A DNA stretch of 64,000 nucleotides from JAJPKK01 sp963844635 (GTDB lineage: Bacteria > Pseudomonadota > Alphaproteobacteria > Rhizobiales > Xanthobacteraceae): positions 558,001-622,000 of the forward strand of contig CAWJPD010000002.1 of assembly GCA_963844635.1 (NCBI GenBank). The letters run 5' to 3'. Shown in pieces: positions 35,981 through 45,866 of the stretch. Each line of letters begins with the position of its first letter. The stretch's first letter is position 1. The notes beneath the pieces were generated by a model, which was not told where the DNA came from, did no database searches, and saw nothing but the letters and a program-made list of their open reading frames with translations. Made by a program: the position numbers and the translations under genes.

Positions 35981-36413
35981 CCATGCCCCCAAAACCCCAG
36001 CGCCAGCGCTGTCCCGCCGATAAGACGGGGACTGCGGTCGCACGAATATCGACCACCGACAGGCCAGGCGGGCGGCAGCTAAGGCGCGGGATTTTGGCAA
36101 TTCAAAGCCAAGGGCACGCAAATTAGGCTTTGGACACAGGGGCTCAGCATCAGGGTTGCTCTGAGGCCCAGGCCGCAAGCTCAACCGCTTCGTCGCGCGC
36201 TCCCGCATATCGACATACCGGTCGCGGGTCTTTTCCAGGTGCCCGGTCTGGATTAAGAAATGCTCCAGATGTGCAAGCGGCACGGCGCGTTTCCCGCAAG
36301 GGTGGCGCAGACTGCGGGCGGCATTTAACACAAAAGCTGTTTCTTCCTGCCCCATGCGTCTCGCGATGGAGCCTATTCCGCCGTTGGCGGCCTCCCGGAG
36401 GACAGGAAACTTG
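35981..36413. other. Gap upstream of the Zorya-like operon, no gene recognised
   Basis: Open frames exist on both strands but none has a ribosome site or recognisable motif. A weak palindrome, TTGGC-N8-GCCAA on the minus strand at about 36091-36108, lies some 110 bp before zorA and could be an operator; evidence is thin. Confidence 0.3.
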
Positions 36414-36513
36414 GCGCATGATCCCGAAAAGTTGCAGACTTTTCGGCCAGGATCATGTGCAAAATCAAAGACGAACCGCGCGGGAAGCGATTTAAGCTGA
36501 ACGCATCCCGCTC
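36414..36513 (+). repeat. Element A copy 5, modules 1 and 3
   Basis: GCGCATGATCCCGAAAAGTT begins module 1, ending GGATCATGTGC; module 3 ends GAACGCATCCCGCTC at 36513. Module 2 absent. It separates the Zorya-like operon from the TPR gene. Confidence 0.85.
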
Positions 36514-36633
36514 AAGATGCGGTCGGCGCCGCCACGTCTCGGCGGCAAAGCCGGCCGAGACATCGGGACCCGTTCTCCCGCGAGGTCGGAGGGATCCCGT
36601 CGCTCCTCGCGTCCGGTGGACACAAGAGCACCA

Positions 36634-39147
36634 ATGTTGCAGGCAGAGCGAATGGCGAATTTGTCCGATAACGATGCTTCCCTTGCGGCATCGTCCATCA
36701 TGAATGCACTCGCATATTACGAAGCCGGCCGTTTGGACGATGCGGGGCGCGTCTGCGCCGCGTTGCTGCGCGCCAATTCCGGTAATTTCGACGCCCTCCA
36801 TCTGCTGGGACTGGTCGCGGCTCAATCGTGGCAATGCGAGAGAGGCCGTCCGGCTGCTCAATGCTGCGGTCAAGCTGCGCCCACGATCTGATGAGGCGAC
36901 ATTCAATCTCGCGCTCGCATTGCAGGTTGCCGGGGACCATGCGAGTGCGCTCGCCCAGTATGATCGTACCCTGGTGCTGAACCCCATGCTTGCCGCGGCG
37001 ATGAACAACCGCGGCAATGCTCTGCGCGCCCTCGGCCAGTTCGAGGAGGCGCTTGTGGCGTACGAATCGGCACTCGCCGTGCGGCGCGATTATCACCAGG
37101 CCCTGAGCAATCGCGGCGCCGTGCTGCTCGACCTCGGTCGCCCCGAGGAGGCCTTGACGAGTTGCCAGCAGGCGATCGCTGTCGAGCCGGACTTTGCCGA
37201 AGCGTATTTCAATCGCGGCAATGTTCTCGCTGCGCTCAGCCGCCACCAGCGGGCACTGGCGAGCTACGACGATGCCCTCCGCCTCGAGCCGGACTACGGC
37301 GCAGCGCTCGCCAACAAGAGCGCGATCTTCACCGAACTGCATCGCTATGACGAGGCATTCGAGACGGCGAAGGCCGCGATTGCGATCGACCCGCGGCATG
37401 TCGATGCATTGATCAATTCCGGCGTCGCCGCGCAGCATCTTGGTCGGCTGGGAGAGGCAATCTCGGCTTATGATGCGGCGCTGGCGGTAGCGCCGCGATC
37501 GGCGACGGCGCTGCGCAATCGCGGCGTGGCGCTGCGCGGTCTCGGCCGCCACGCCGATGCACTGGCGAACTTCGATCGCCTGATCAACTCGGCGCCGATG
37601 GATATCGAGGCGCTGTGTGGGCGGGCCGAAGCGCTGCGCTTCCTCGGCCGGCACGCCGAAGCACTCGCCGGCTTCGAGCAGGTCCTGGCAGCCGATCCCG
37701 ACCATGGCGGCGCTCTCGGAGGTGCGGCATTTTCCGCTCTCAATATCTGCGACTGGACCAAGGCGGAGCGCTTGATCGCCGAGACCCTGCCTCGCATCGA
37801 GAGCGGGACGGTGATCTCGCCCTTCATCCTTCTCAACCTCACCAACTCGCCGCAGGTGCACGCAACCGGCACCCGCAATTACGTTCACAGTGAGGTCAAG
37901 CTCCCCGCCTTGCCGTTTCGTCGCGAGCCTCCCGCCGGCCCGAAAAGGTGCGGCTCGCCTATATTTCAGCGGATTTCCGCGACCACCCGGTGGCGCAACT
38001 CACCGCCGAGCTGTTCGAACTGCATGATCGCGCGCGCTTCGAGGTGACTCGGAATTTCGTACGGTCCCAATGATGCCAGCCCGCTGCGGGCGCGTTTGAC
38101 ACACGCTTTCGACAACTTTTACGACGTGACCGCGATGAATGATCGCGATGCCGCCGGCCTCATTCACGAACAGCGCACGGATGTCCTGATCGACCTCACC
38201 GGCTACACGGCGGGGTGTCGGCCGCAGATCGTGGCGTGGCGGCCCGCGCCGATCGCGGTGAACTATCTGGGCTTTCCCGCAAGCATGGCCGCTCCGTTTG
38301 TCGACTATATTATTGCCGACAAGGCCGCCCTGCCGCTCGAACAGCAACGCTTCTACACGGAGAAGATCGTTCACTTGCCGGACAGCTTCCAGCCGAACGA
38401 CGCCAAGCGCACGATCGCCGCTGAAACGCCGACGCGCGGCGCCGTGGGCCTGCCGGATACCGGTTTCGTGTTCTGCTGCTTCAACAGGCCGTACAAGATC
38501 ACCGCGCAAGTGTTCGCGGTCTGGATGCGGCTGCTCGGAGCGGTTGAGGGCAGCGTGCTGTGGCTTGCGGAGACGAACGAGACCGCCTCCGCCAATCTTC
38601 GTGCGGCGGCAACGGCTGCCGCCATCGATCCGGCTCGGCTGGTCTTCGCGCCGCGCGTCGAGCACACCGACGAACACCTCGCGCGGCAACGCCTCGCCGA
38701 CCTCTTTCTCGACACGCTCCCATTCAACGCGCACGCGACCGCAAGCGATGCCTTATGGGCGGGCCTCCCTGTCATCACCTGTACCGGCAACGCATTTGCC
38801 GGCCGCGTCGGTACGAGCCTGCTGAATTCGGTGGGATTGGCCGATCTCGTCACCGCCGACCTCGCGGCCTACGAAGCGTTGGCCTTGCGGCTCGCCCGCG
38901 CGCCGCAGGCGCTCGCCGACTGCAAGCGGCGGCTGGAAAATCGCGCATCGGCGCCATTGTTCGACAGCGACCGTTTGCGGCACCACCTGGAGGCGGCCTA
39001 TCTGCACATGTACTCGGTGTGGCGCAGTGGCAAGCCGCCGAAGGCTTCGCCGTCCAGGGCGTGTCGGGGCCCTCCCTCGCGCTTCGAGCCTACCGGTTGC
39101 CCGCCGCCCATCTATCACAGGGCCGATCCAGCATTCTCAGGAGAAAC
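36634..39147 (+). CDS. TPR protein with O-GlcNAc-transferase-like (GT41) domain, about four frameshifts
   Basis: About 830 residues. The N-terminal half (MLQAERMANLSDNDASLAAS, then roughly nine TPR units with the rhythm AAMNNRGNALRALGQFEEAL and AYFNRGNVLAALSRHQRALA) is followed by a GT41/SPINDLY-type catalytic region: VRLAYISADFRDHPVAQLTA, ISYGPNDASPLRARL, DVLIDLTGYTAGCRPQIVAW, NYLGFPASMAAPFVDYIIAD, FNRPYKITAQVFAVW and FNAHATASDALWAGLPVITC. Such proteins attach sugars to proteins or surface polymers. Phase changes at about 36825, 37940 (a C missing before CGAAAAGG), 38050 and 39045. The 3' end is unclear: no stop occurs before the next gene in any frame. Start ATG 36634 or 36652. Confidence 0.8.
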
Positions 39148-39148
39148 C

Positions 39149-39589
39149 ATGTCGATCACGCTCGACGCCGCCAGCACCATCATCGATGTCGCGCTCCGCG
39201 CGGCCCGCGACATGAACCTTGTTCCGATGACGGTCGCAGTCCTCGATGCCGGCGGCCACCTCGTTGCCTTCAAGCGGGAGGACAAGTCGGGCATCCTTCG
39301 CCACGATATCGCCTATGGCAAGGCATGGGGCGCGCTCGGCATGGGCTTCGGCTCGCGCACGCTGTTCGAACGCGCCGCCGACGCGCCGCAATTCTTCAAT
39401 GCGCTGTTCGCGGCAAGCGGCGGGCGTATGGTCGCAAACCCCGGCGGCGTGTTAATTCGAAACGCGGCCGGCGACGTCATTGGGGCGGTCGGCATTTCGG
39501 GCGACACCGCCGACAGGGACGAGGCCTGCGCCATCGCCGGCATCGAGGCGGCGGGGCTGACGGCAGACCCCGGCGGCCTAAAGCGCTGA
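39149..39589 (+). CDS. GlcG/HbpS family haem-binding-like protein
   Basis: 146 residues, a complete member of the DUF336 family (GlcG, HbpS). Visible: SITLDAASTIIDVALRAARD at the start, MTVAVLDAGGHLVAFKREDK and the Gly-rich end GRMVANPGGVLIRNAAGDVI with GAVGISGDTADRDEACAIAG. Members bind haem or cobalamin or have unknown ligands; HbpS is extracellular, but no signal peptide is present here, so this one is probably cytoplasmic. AGGAG stands six bases before ATG 39149. The frame is continuous with the preceding glycosyltransferase text only because that gene has lost its stop in this sequence. Confidence 0.88.
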   Translation: MSITLDAASTIIDVALRAARDMNLVPMTVAVLDAGGHLVAFKREDKSGILRHDIAYGKAWGALGMGFGSRTLFERAADAPQFFNALFAASGGRMVANPGGVLIRNAAGDVIGAVGISGDTADRDEACAIAGIEAAGLTADPGGLKR

Positions 39590-39614
39590 AACGATCGGTC
39601 TCACACTTAGCTTA

Positions 39615-39710
39615 GCGCGTGACCTCGAAAAGTTGCAGACTTTTCGGACGAAAATCGTGCGCAAATTTAAGGGAACCGAGCGGGAGGCATTCAAGCTGAA
39701 CCCACCCCGC
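39615..39710 (+). repeat. Element A copy 6, modules 1 and 3, overlapping the pgeF 3' end
   Basis: Preceded by TTA; begins GCGCGTGACCTCGAAAAGTT, module 3 AGCGGGAGGCATTCAAGCTG ends near 39710 in ACCCCGC. The pgeF stop codon (39691-39693, minus strand) lies inside it. Confidence 0.8.
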
Positions 39711-40485
39711 GCTGATCGAGCACAATGACATTCACGTGCCGGCCGTAATCCGGCTCGTTGCGATGGACCATGCGGCGATAGCTGTAGAAGCGGTCGGGGT
39801 CGGCATAGGTGCAGGCGCCGATATCTTCGACTGCGGCGATCCCCGCGCCGGCGAGGCGCGCCGCAATATATCCGGCGAGGTCGAACATGGCATGGCCGTT
39901 CCGCGCTGACGGCTTGAAGAAGCGCGCATTGTCGCCATCGGCGGCGACGAAGCGGTCCACCAGGTCGGCGCCGGTCTCGTAATTCGGCTGCCGGATCATC
40001 GGGCCGATCGCCGCGACGATGCGCGAGCGTTCGGCACCAAGGCGCTCCATCGCCGCGATCGCCTGGTCCGTCACCCCGGCAAGCGCGCCACGCCAACCGG
40101 CATGTGCCGCGGCAATAACGCGGGCCCGAGGATCGGCAAACAGCACAGGGCCGCAATCCGCGGTCGAAACGCCGATCGCAAGGCCGGGCGTGCGGGTCGC
40201 GATCGCGTCCGCGCGGGGCCGGGCGTTGCCTGTCCAGGGCCGATCCGCGATCACGACATCGGCCGAATGGACTTGGTAGCAGGTCAGCAAGTGATCCGGC
40301 CGCACGCCCGAGTGCCGCCGCCATGCGGTGCCGGTTGCTGGCAACATTTTCCTGCAGATCATTCGAGCCGATGCCTGCGTTGAGCTCGCATAGATGCCGG
40401 TCGAGACGCCGCCCCGTGCGCGTGAAAAAAGCGTGCCGGAGACCGCCGAGCTCGAGCAACGCTCGCTCGCATCATGCCCCGTCAT
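39691..40485 (-). CDS. pgeF: Peptidoglycan editing factor PgeF (laccase-domain, YfiH type), several frameshifts
   Basis: About 262 residues. Metal-site residues of the family are visible: the His of LLTCYQVHSADVV, the Cys of GVSTADCGPVLFAD and the His of AAAHAGWRGALAGVTDQ. PgeF removes wrongly inserted L-Ser from peptidoglycan precursors; older names call it a polyphenol oxidase. The reading frame is interrupted near 40458 (a T missing in GTTG), 40420, 40385 and 40325; the pieces read MTGHDASER, LLELGGLRHAFFTR, RGGVSTGIYAS, NAGIGSNDLQENVASNRHRM and RPDHLL. Start ATG 40485 overlaps the methyltransferase stop (ATGA). The last residues, RGVGSA, are encoded by element A, so the natural C-terminus was replaced. 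Confidence 0.85.
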   Translation of the reverse strand: MTGHDASERCSSSAVSGTLFSRARGGVSTGIYASSTQASARMICRKMLPATGTAWRRHSGVRPDHLLTCYQVHSADVVIADRPWTGNARPRADAIATRTPGLAIGVSTADCGPVLFADPRARVIAAAHAGWRGALAGVTDQAIAAMERLGAERSRIVAAIGPMIRQPNYETGADLVDRFVAADGDNARFFKPSARNGHAMFDLAGYIAARLAGAGIAAVEDIGACTYADPDRFYSYRRMVHRNEPDYGRHVNVIVLDQRGVGSA

Positions 40486-41591
40486 GGCGCAAATCCCGGC
40501 AATTTCCGGCACCTGCGGGGCCGACAAGCCGAGCGCCTTGAACAGCGCGCCCATCCCGCCCGGGCCGGTGCCGATCAGCCGTTGCAAGCGCGGTCTTGAT
40601 CGCGCGCCTGTCCCTCGGGCGGCGCGTTCGCGATGAGGATGGCTGCGCGCGCCTCGATGCCGAGCCGCTTTAAGCAAGGTGCCCTGTTCCACAGGTCCGT
40701 GTATGCGCGCGCCCGCGGCCTCCGCCGCGCGCGCCAGCGCTTCGAAATCGACGTGCGCGGTGAGGTCTGTGAGCCCGGGAAGCGCCAGCGGGCTTGCGTA
40801 GCGATGCCGGCGCACGGCCTGGAACGTGTCGCCGACCGCGCTCTTCGCATGACCATAATCGATGATCAGCGCCGCGCCGCCCGCCGCCACGCGCCGGCCG
40901 ACCCGCGCGGCGAAGTCGTCGTCGCGCCATTCGAAGAATCGCCGACGCGGCGCACATTCGCCGCCGCCGGCAGCGTCGCCTCGATGCCGTCGAGCGGCTC
41001 CGGCATCACCGTGAAGTGCGAGCTCGCCGCCGGCATTGACGGCGACGGCCGTTCATGCCAGCCGGTCGGACACCGCTCCGCCTGGCGCACCGGCAACGCA
41101 TCGAAAAACTCATTGGCGATGATGATGGCGGGCCTTGCGGAACCTCATCCAAGGCGGCGTGCCAGCGCAGCGTCATGTCTTCGACGTCGCCCAAGCGTCT
41201 CGCGCTGGCGCAACTGCATCTCCGAACTGGTCTCGACGAGATGGACCCGTGCGGCCTTGCGGAATTCCGGCGCCGTGCGCATCGCGCGCAGCGCGTCGAG
41301 CCATCATGGTGCCCCGGCCGGGGCCGAGCTCGATCAGCTGCACCGGAGTGGGGGCGCCGATCGCTTGCCACGCCATCGCGGCCCATAGGCCGATCAGTTC
41401 GCCGAACATCTGGCTGATTTCCGGCGCGGTGACGAAATCGCCGGCGGCGCCGATTGGGTCGCGGCGGTGTATAGTAGCCGTGGGCGGGATCGTAGAGGCA
41501 GAGCGCCATGAAATCGGCGACCGGCATCGGTCCCTCGCGCGCGATGCGGCTCGCGGATCTCGGCATCGAGCGGCGTGCGATGGTCGGACAT
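40482..41591 (-). CDS. MidA/NDUFAF7-type SAM-dependent methyltransferase, many frameshifts
   Basis: About 360 residues when the pieces are joined. Recognisable blocks in order: MSDHRTPLDAEI, IAREGPMPVADFMALCLYDP, GDFVTAPEISQMFGELIG, LIELGPGRGTMM (SAM-binding), LRWHAALDEVPQGP, GGAALIIDYGHAKSAVGDTF, LTDLTAHVDFEALARAA and GTGPGGMGALFKALGLSAPQ. Mitochondrial NDUFAF7 of this family methylates an arginine of complex I; the bacterial target is unknown. At least six phase changes are needed, the highest density in the window, so no single frame gives the product. Start ATG 41591 shares one base with the lgt stop (TGATG). Operon lgt, this gene, pgeF. Confidence 0.82.
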
Positions 41592-42416
41592 CACGAATGC
41601 ACGGGCACGCGCCGCATCGCGGCGAGAATGAATGCCACGCCCCGCCGACGAACAGCGGCAGGCACAGCAGCATGCCCATTGTCATGTCGCCCCACAAAAA
41701 GCCGAGTTGCGCATCGGGCTCGCGGAAAAATTCGCAGAACGAGCGCATCACCGCATAGAGCACGGCGAAAGCCGCCGATCACGAGGCCGGGACGACGCAG
41801 CGCGCCCGCCCGAACCAGCAGGTTGAGCAGTATCAGCAGCACGAGCCCTTCCAGCAATGCCTCATAGAGCTGGCTTGGATGGCGCGGCAGCGGTCCCGCG
41901 CGCGGAAAGACCATCGCCCATGGCACGTCGGCCGGCCGGCCCCACAATTCGCCATTTACGAAATTGGCAAGCCGTCCGAGGAACAGCCCGATCGGGCCGA
42001 CCGCACAGGTGATGTCGCCGAGCGAGAGCCCGGTCAGTCCGCGCTTCCAGGCGAACAATACCACCGCGAAGACGCAGCCGAGAAAGCCGCCGTGGAACGA
42101 CATGCCGCCCTTCCACACCGCGAATGATGTCTTGCGGATGCGCGAGAAGATGCGGCAGGTTGTAGAACAGCACATAACCGGCGCGGCCGCCGAGAATGAT
42201 GCCCAGCGTGACCCACAGCACGAAATCGTCATAATCTTCGACCGTGAGCGGCGCCGGGCCGCCCCAATAGCGTTCATTGCGGATGATCGCGCGGGCATAG
42301 ATCCAGCCGAACAGAATGCCGCAGATATAGGACAGCGCGTACCAACGGATCGCGAACGGCCCGATGGTGACAAGCACCGGATCGAGATTTGGGAACGCGA
42401 TGGTGGCGGGCGGCAT
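41591..42416 (-). CDS. lgt: Prolipoprotein diacylglyceryl transferase, three frameshifts
   Basis: About 275 residues, seven membrane helices. It transfers diacylglycerol to the lipobox cysteine of prelipoproteins (ActE here would be one client). Seen: FAIRWYALSYICGILFGWIY at the start, KGGMSFHGGFLGCVF, the Lgt signature GRLANFVNGELWGRP, and RHPSQLYEALLEG. Phase changes at about 42125 (extra A before TTCGCG), 41785 and 41655 (one G too many in GGGG). Corrected C-terminus reads RSFCEFFREPDAQLGFLWGD, MTMGMLLCLPLFVGG, then VAFILAAMRRVPVHS. Start ATG 42416 (MPPATIAFPNLDPV). The gene is essential in most Gram-negatives, so breakage is unlikely to be real. Confidence 0.9.
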
Positions 42417-42459
42417 GACGCCTGGACATTTGGCTGCGCGTGATGGGAGCTGACCTGTA

Positions 42460-42601
42460 GCGCATGATTCCGAAAAGTTGCAGAGTTTTCGGACAAGGAT
42501 CATGCGCAAAATCACCAGGCATCCGTCGTCGAGCGCAGTCCGCGACGGATGCGCAAAAGGACATTGAGCGGAAGGCGTTTCAAGCTGAATGCATCCCGCT
42601 C
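42460..42601 (+). repeat. Element A copy 7, three modules, between lgt and ubiK
   Basis: Preceded by TA; GCGCATGATTCCGAAAAGTT to GATCATGCGC, then CCGTCGTCGAGCGCAGTCCG with CGACGG, then GAGCGGAAGGCGTTTCAAGC to GCATCCCGCTC. It fills most of the divergent intergenic region, so both neighbours may use promoters outside or within it. Confidence 0.88.
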
Positions 42602-42704
42602 CTGCTGCCTCCGACCTTGCGGACAAGCGCAGGCATCGCCATTCTCTACGCAGGCGACAGGTCGCGGGCCGCGTTGTCGCAATCGGATCACGGCGGAGGC
42701 CGAA

Positions 42705-43052
42705 ATGGTGCAGACGACCGGCCGGTTCTATGACGAGTTCGCACGGCTGATGACGGACGCCGCTGGCGTTGCCCAGGGCGTGCGGCGCGAGATCGAATCG
42801 GTGCTGCGGAGCCAGGCGGAACGCGTATTGCGCGACCTCGAGGTGGTACGGCGCGAGGAGTTCGAGGCAGTCAAGGAGATGGCCCGTCTCGCCCGCGAAG
42901 AAAACGAGATTCTGAAGCTGCGCGTTGCCGCCCTTGAAGCGCGGCTCGCAGCGGGAGCATCAGGCGGCGTTCCGACCCCACCCCTAGTAGGGGCCCTTCA
43001 CAGGCGGGTGCGCCGGGCTCTTTCTTGTGTTTTCCCGGTGGCGAAGCTATAA
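42705..43052 (+). CDS. ubiK: Ubiquinone biosynthesis accessory factor UbiK
   Basis: The UbiK/YqiC part is residues 1 to about 87: TTGRFYDEFARLMTDAAGVA, then a continuous helix (REIESVLRSQAERVLRDLEV, FEAVKEMARLAREENEILKL). UbiK forms an amphipathic coiled coil that supports the late steps of ubiquinone synthesis with UbiJ. GGAGG lies upstream of ATG 42705. The reported frame runs on to 43052 with an untypical tail (LHRRVRRALSCVFPVAKL); a one-base shift near 42960 would end it at the TAG 42987 region with QAAFRPHP, which fits the family length better. The true end is therefore probably about 42990. Confidence 0.85.
   Translation: MVQTTGRFYDEFARLMTDAAGVAQGVRREIESVLRSQAERVLRDLEVVRREEFEAVKEMARLAREENEILKLRVAALEARLAAGASGGVPTPPLVGALHRRVRRALSCVFPVAKL
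42981..42993. repeat. Palindrome CCCCTAGTAGGGG at the probable ubiK end
   Basis: 13-bp perfect palindrome containing TAG on both strands, followed by a GC-rich stretch and CTTTCTTGTGTTTTCC. May be part of a terminator between ubiK and rplY. Confidence 0.4.
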
Positions 43053-43193
43053 GCCGGCCACCGCGGCGCCGACGTTTGAGGACAGCCGCGCAAACGGCCC
43101 GTCAGCGCCACGCGACGACCGATCAGCGCAAAACCGCAACTGCCGAGCCCCTGGCGGGAAGCGCGCGTTGCGCACGGCCAAGAGGATACGATC

Positions 43194-43921
43194 ATGGCGA
43201 CCGTCAAGGAAATGAAGGCACGGCGCGACCGCGGGCCGGCAAGGGGGCCGCCCGGGCGGTGCGTCGCGAGGGCCGCGTGCCCGGCATCATCTATGGCGAC
43301 AATCGAGCCGCCGCTGAACATCTCGCTCGAGGATGCCGAACTGCGCCAGCGCATTTTCGCCGGCAAGTTCCTGACCAGCATCTATGACATCGATGTGGAC
43401 GGCACCCGCCATCGCGTCATTCCCGCGGGATTTCCAGCTCGATCCCGTGCGCGACATGCCGGTCCATGTCGATTTCATGCGGCTCGGTCGAGGGCGCCAC
43501 GATCCGCGTTCGCATGCCGATTCACGTCGTGAATGCCGACCAGTCGCCGGGTGTCAAGCGCGGCGGCGCGGTCAATATCGTGACCCATGCGCTCGACGTG
43601 CGTTGCCCGGCCGACGCCATTCCGGAGGCCTTCGACGTCGATGTTTCGGGCCTTGAGATCAATCACTCGCGGCATCTGAGCGACATCAAACTGCCTCCAG
43701 ATGTCCGCCCCTTCGTGCGCGGCGACGCCACGCTGGTAACGATTGTGCCGCCATCCGGCTACGCGGAAGAAATGAAAGCCGCTGCAGAAGCCGCTGCCGC
43801 TGCTGCCGCGGCCGCCGCCACCGCGGTGACACCGGAAGGCGGCGCTGCCGTGCCGGCCGCCCCCGCTGCCGGCGGCGCCTCGGCGCCCGCGGGCGGGGCT
43901 GGAGCCGCGGAGAAGAAGTAA
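43194..43921 (+). CDS. rplY: 50S ribosomal protein L25 / general stress protein Ctc, about four frameshifts
   Basis: About 240 residues; L25 with the C-terminal Ctc extension. Blocks in order: MATVKEMKA, RPRAGKGAARAVRREGRVPG with IIYGDNR, NISLEDAELRQRIFAGKF, RDFQLDPVRDMPVHVDFMRL, then VEGATIRVRMPIHVVNADQS, AIPEAFDVDVSGLEINHSRH and an Ala/Gly-rich tail ending GAAEKK. L25 binds 5S rRNA. Phase changes fall at about 43222-43228, 43302-43312, 43425 and 43485. GAGG lies before ATG 43194. The gene begins the rplY-pth-ychF set, a common alphaproteobacterial order; the gap to pth is 15 bp. Confidence 0.88.
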
Positions 43922-43936
43922 GCCGAAGCGGCCGCG

Positions 43937-44561
43937 ATGCGCCTGCTGGTCGGGCTCGGTAATCCAGGCGCGCGCTATGCCGGCAACCGTCACAATATCG
44001 GCTTCATGGCGGTTGACGCCATTGCCCGCCGCCATGGCTTCCCGCCATGGCGGCGCCGCTTCCAGGGTGTCGCCGCCGAAGGATCGCTCGCGGACCAGCG
44101 CGTGCTGCTGTTGCACCGGCAAACCTACATGAACAATTCCGGCCGCGCCGTGGCCGAGGCCGCGCATTTCTACAAGATCGGCACCGCCGACATCACCGTG
44201 TTCCACGATGAGATCGACCTTCCGCCCGCCAAGGTGCAGGGTTAAGATCGGGGGCGGTGTTGCCGGCCATAACGGACTGCGCTCGATCTCCGCGCATCTT
44301 GGAAACGACTACCGCCGGGTGCGGATCGGCGTCGGGCATCCGGGCGTCAAGGAGCTTGTTCAAGCCTATGTGCTGTCCGACTTCGCGAAGGCGGAACGCC
44401 CCTGGGTAGAGGCGCTTTGCGACATCATCGCCGACAACGCCGCACTGATTGTCAGGGGCAACGACGCCACGTTTGCGAACAAGGTGCATCTCGCCATGGA
44501 GGCGAAGGGCTTTGGCGAAGCTGCGCAGTCGCCTGCGGCCCTGCGCGGCGGCGAGCCGTGA
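43937..44561 (+). CDS. pth: Peptidyl-tRNA hydrolase, one frameshift
   Basis: About 207 residues. It frees tRNA from stalled peptidyl-tRNA. Catalytic landmarks: LVGLGNPGARYAGNRHNIGF with the base His, QTYMNNSGRAV, the catalytic Asp in VFHDEIDLPPAKV, and GGGVAGHNGLRSI with the substrate-binding Asn. The phase changes at about 44240-44244: CAGGGTTAAG has one G too many, and deleting it gives KVQVKIGGGVAGHNG and removes the premature TAA. The C-terminal part ends GFGEAAQSPAALRGGEP at 44561. Essential gene, hence the break is almost surely a sequence error. Confidence 0.92.
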
Positions 44562-44582
44562 CCGGGAAGTGCGAGTGGAAGC

Positions 44583-45682
44583 ATGGGATTCAAATGCGGC
44601 ATTGTCGGGCTGCCAAATGTGGGGAAATCGACGCTGTTCAACGCGCTGACAGCCACTGTTTCGGCGGCGGCGGCGAAATACCCGTTCAGCACCATCGAAG
44701 CGAATATCGGCGAGGTTGCGGTGCCCGACGCGCGCCTCGATACGCTGGCCAGTCTTGCCAAATCGGCGAAGATCGTCCCGACGCGGCTGTCCTTCGTTGA
44801 CATCGCGGGTCTCGTGAGCGGCGCCTCGCGCGGGGAGGGCCTCGGCAACCAGTTCCTCGCAGTGATCCGCGAGGTGGACGCGATCGCGCATGTGGTGCGC
44901 TGCTTTACGAATCCCGACGTGACGCACGTCAATGATCGCAACGATCCGGTCGCCGATATCGATACGGTCGACACCGAGCTGATGCTGGCGGACCTCGACA
45001 GCCTCGAGCGGCGCCTCGACGCGCTGGAGAAAAAGGCCAAGCAAGGCGATGCCGAGGCGAAACTCACGCTCGACCTCACGCATCGTTCGCTCGCGCTGCT
45101 GCGCGACGGCAAGCCGGCGCGCCTCGTCAAGGTCGCGCCCGACGAAATGAAGAGTTTTCGCGGCCTCGGCCTCTTGACCGCGAAACCGGTGCTTTACGTC
45201 TGCAATGTCGATGAAGTCCGCGGCCTCCAACGGAAATGAAGCCTCGCGCAAGGTCGAAGCCCATGCCGCCGCCGAGGACGCGGGGGTCGTCATCATCTCG
45301 GCGCAGATCGAGGCGGAGATTGCAGTGCTGCCCGCGGCAGAACGCGCCGACTACCTTGCCGCGATCGGTCTCAAGGAAGCAGGCCTCGATCGCCTGATCC
45401 GCGCCGGCTACGCGCTGCTGCGGCTGCTCACCTTCTTCACCGCGGGACCCGAAGGAGGCGCGCGCCTGGACCATTACCCGCGGCACCAAGGCGCCGCAGG
45501 CGGCTGCGGTCATCCATAGCGATTTCGAACGCGGCTTCATTCGCGCCGAAACCATCGCCTATGACGATTATGTCACCTATGGGGGAGAGGCAGGCGCTCG
45601 CGATGCCGGCCGCCTTCGCCTCGAAGGCAAGGAGTATGTGGTCGCCGACGGCGACGTGATGCATTTCCGCTTCAACGTCTGA
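44583..45682 (+). CDS. ychF: Redox-regulated ATPase YchF (OLA1 family), two frameshifts
   Basis: About 366 residues. P-loop GLPNVGKSTLFNAL (residues 9-22), switch region FVDIAGLVSGASRGEGLGNQ, and the ATP-preferring NVDE in YVCNVDE in place of NKxD. A helical insert (LADLDSLERRLDALEKKAKQ) and the C-terminal TGS domain with TITRGTKAPQAAAVIHSDFE and FIRAETIAYDDYV follow. Phase changes at about 45213 (one G too many in GAAGTCC) and 45450 (one C too many in GGACCCGAAGG). Start ATG 44583 lies 21 bp after pth. YchF associates with ribosomes and is involved in stress responses. Confidence 0.92.
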
Positions 45683-45759
45683 TCAAGAGTAGTCCATCCG
45701 GAACTGGACTCCTGCACCACGGCGCGCGTTGAGCGTGGTGCTCCGTCAGCGCATGTTCT

Positions 45760-45777
45760 GATTTGATAAATCAAATC
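45760..45777. promoter_or_regulatory. Perfect AT-rich inverted repeat, operator-like
   Basis: GATTTGA-TAAA-TCAAATC, 7-bp arms with 4-base centre, an unusually AT-rich island in this DNA. Could be a regulator-binding site for the exported protein downstream or part of the adjacent repeat; no regulator gene nearby. Confidence 0.4.
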
Positions 45778-45781
45778 GATG

Positions 45782-45866
45782 GTGGGCAACGCGCCTACCC
45801 GGGCCATGCCACTTGCACAACGCCGACGCGTTGCCCACGCCGTCGGACCTATGACGGCGTGGGCAA
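45782..45866. repeat. Three-armed palindromic region with mutually exclusive hairpins
   Basis: GTGGGCAACGCG (45782-45793) pairs perfectly with CGCGTTGCCCAC (45827-45838). The middle arm, extended as TTGCCCACGCCGTC (45831-45844), pairs perfectly with GACGGCGTGGGCAA (45853-45866). Both hairpins cannot form at once. Similar GTGGGCA palindromes are frequent in Bradyrhizobiaceae gaps. The rest of the 45683-46035 gap holds no gene I can support. Confidence 0.6.

Noticed and set aside
34736..36355. Long ZorA of 539 residues starting at 36355
   Set aside because: The extra ~125 N-terminal residues have no hydrophobic or conserved pattern and would put a long soluble part before the first stator helix. 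ATG 35980 fits the family.
40482..42416. Pseudogenisation of the lgt-methyltransferase-pgeF operon
   Set aside because: Lgt is essential and all its signatures are intact in one frame or another. Breaks lie at short homopolymers, so error is more likely than decay.
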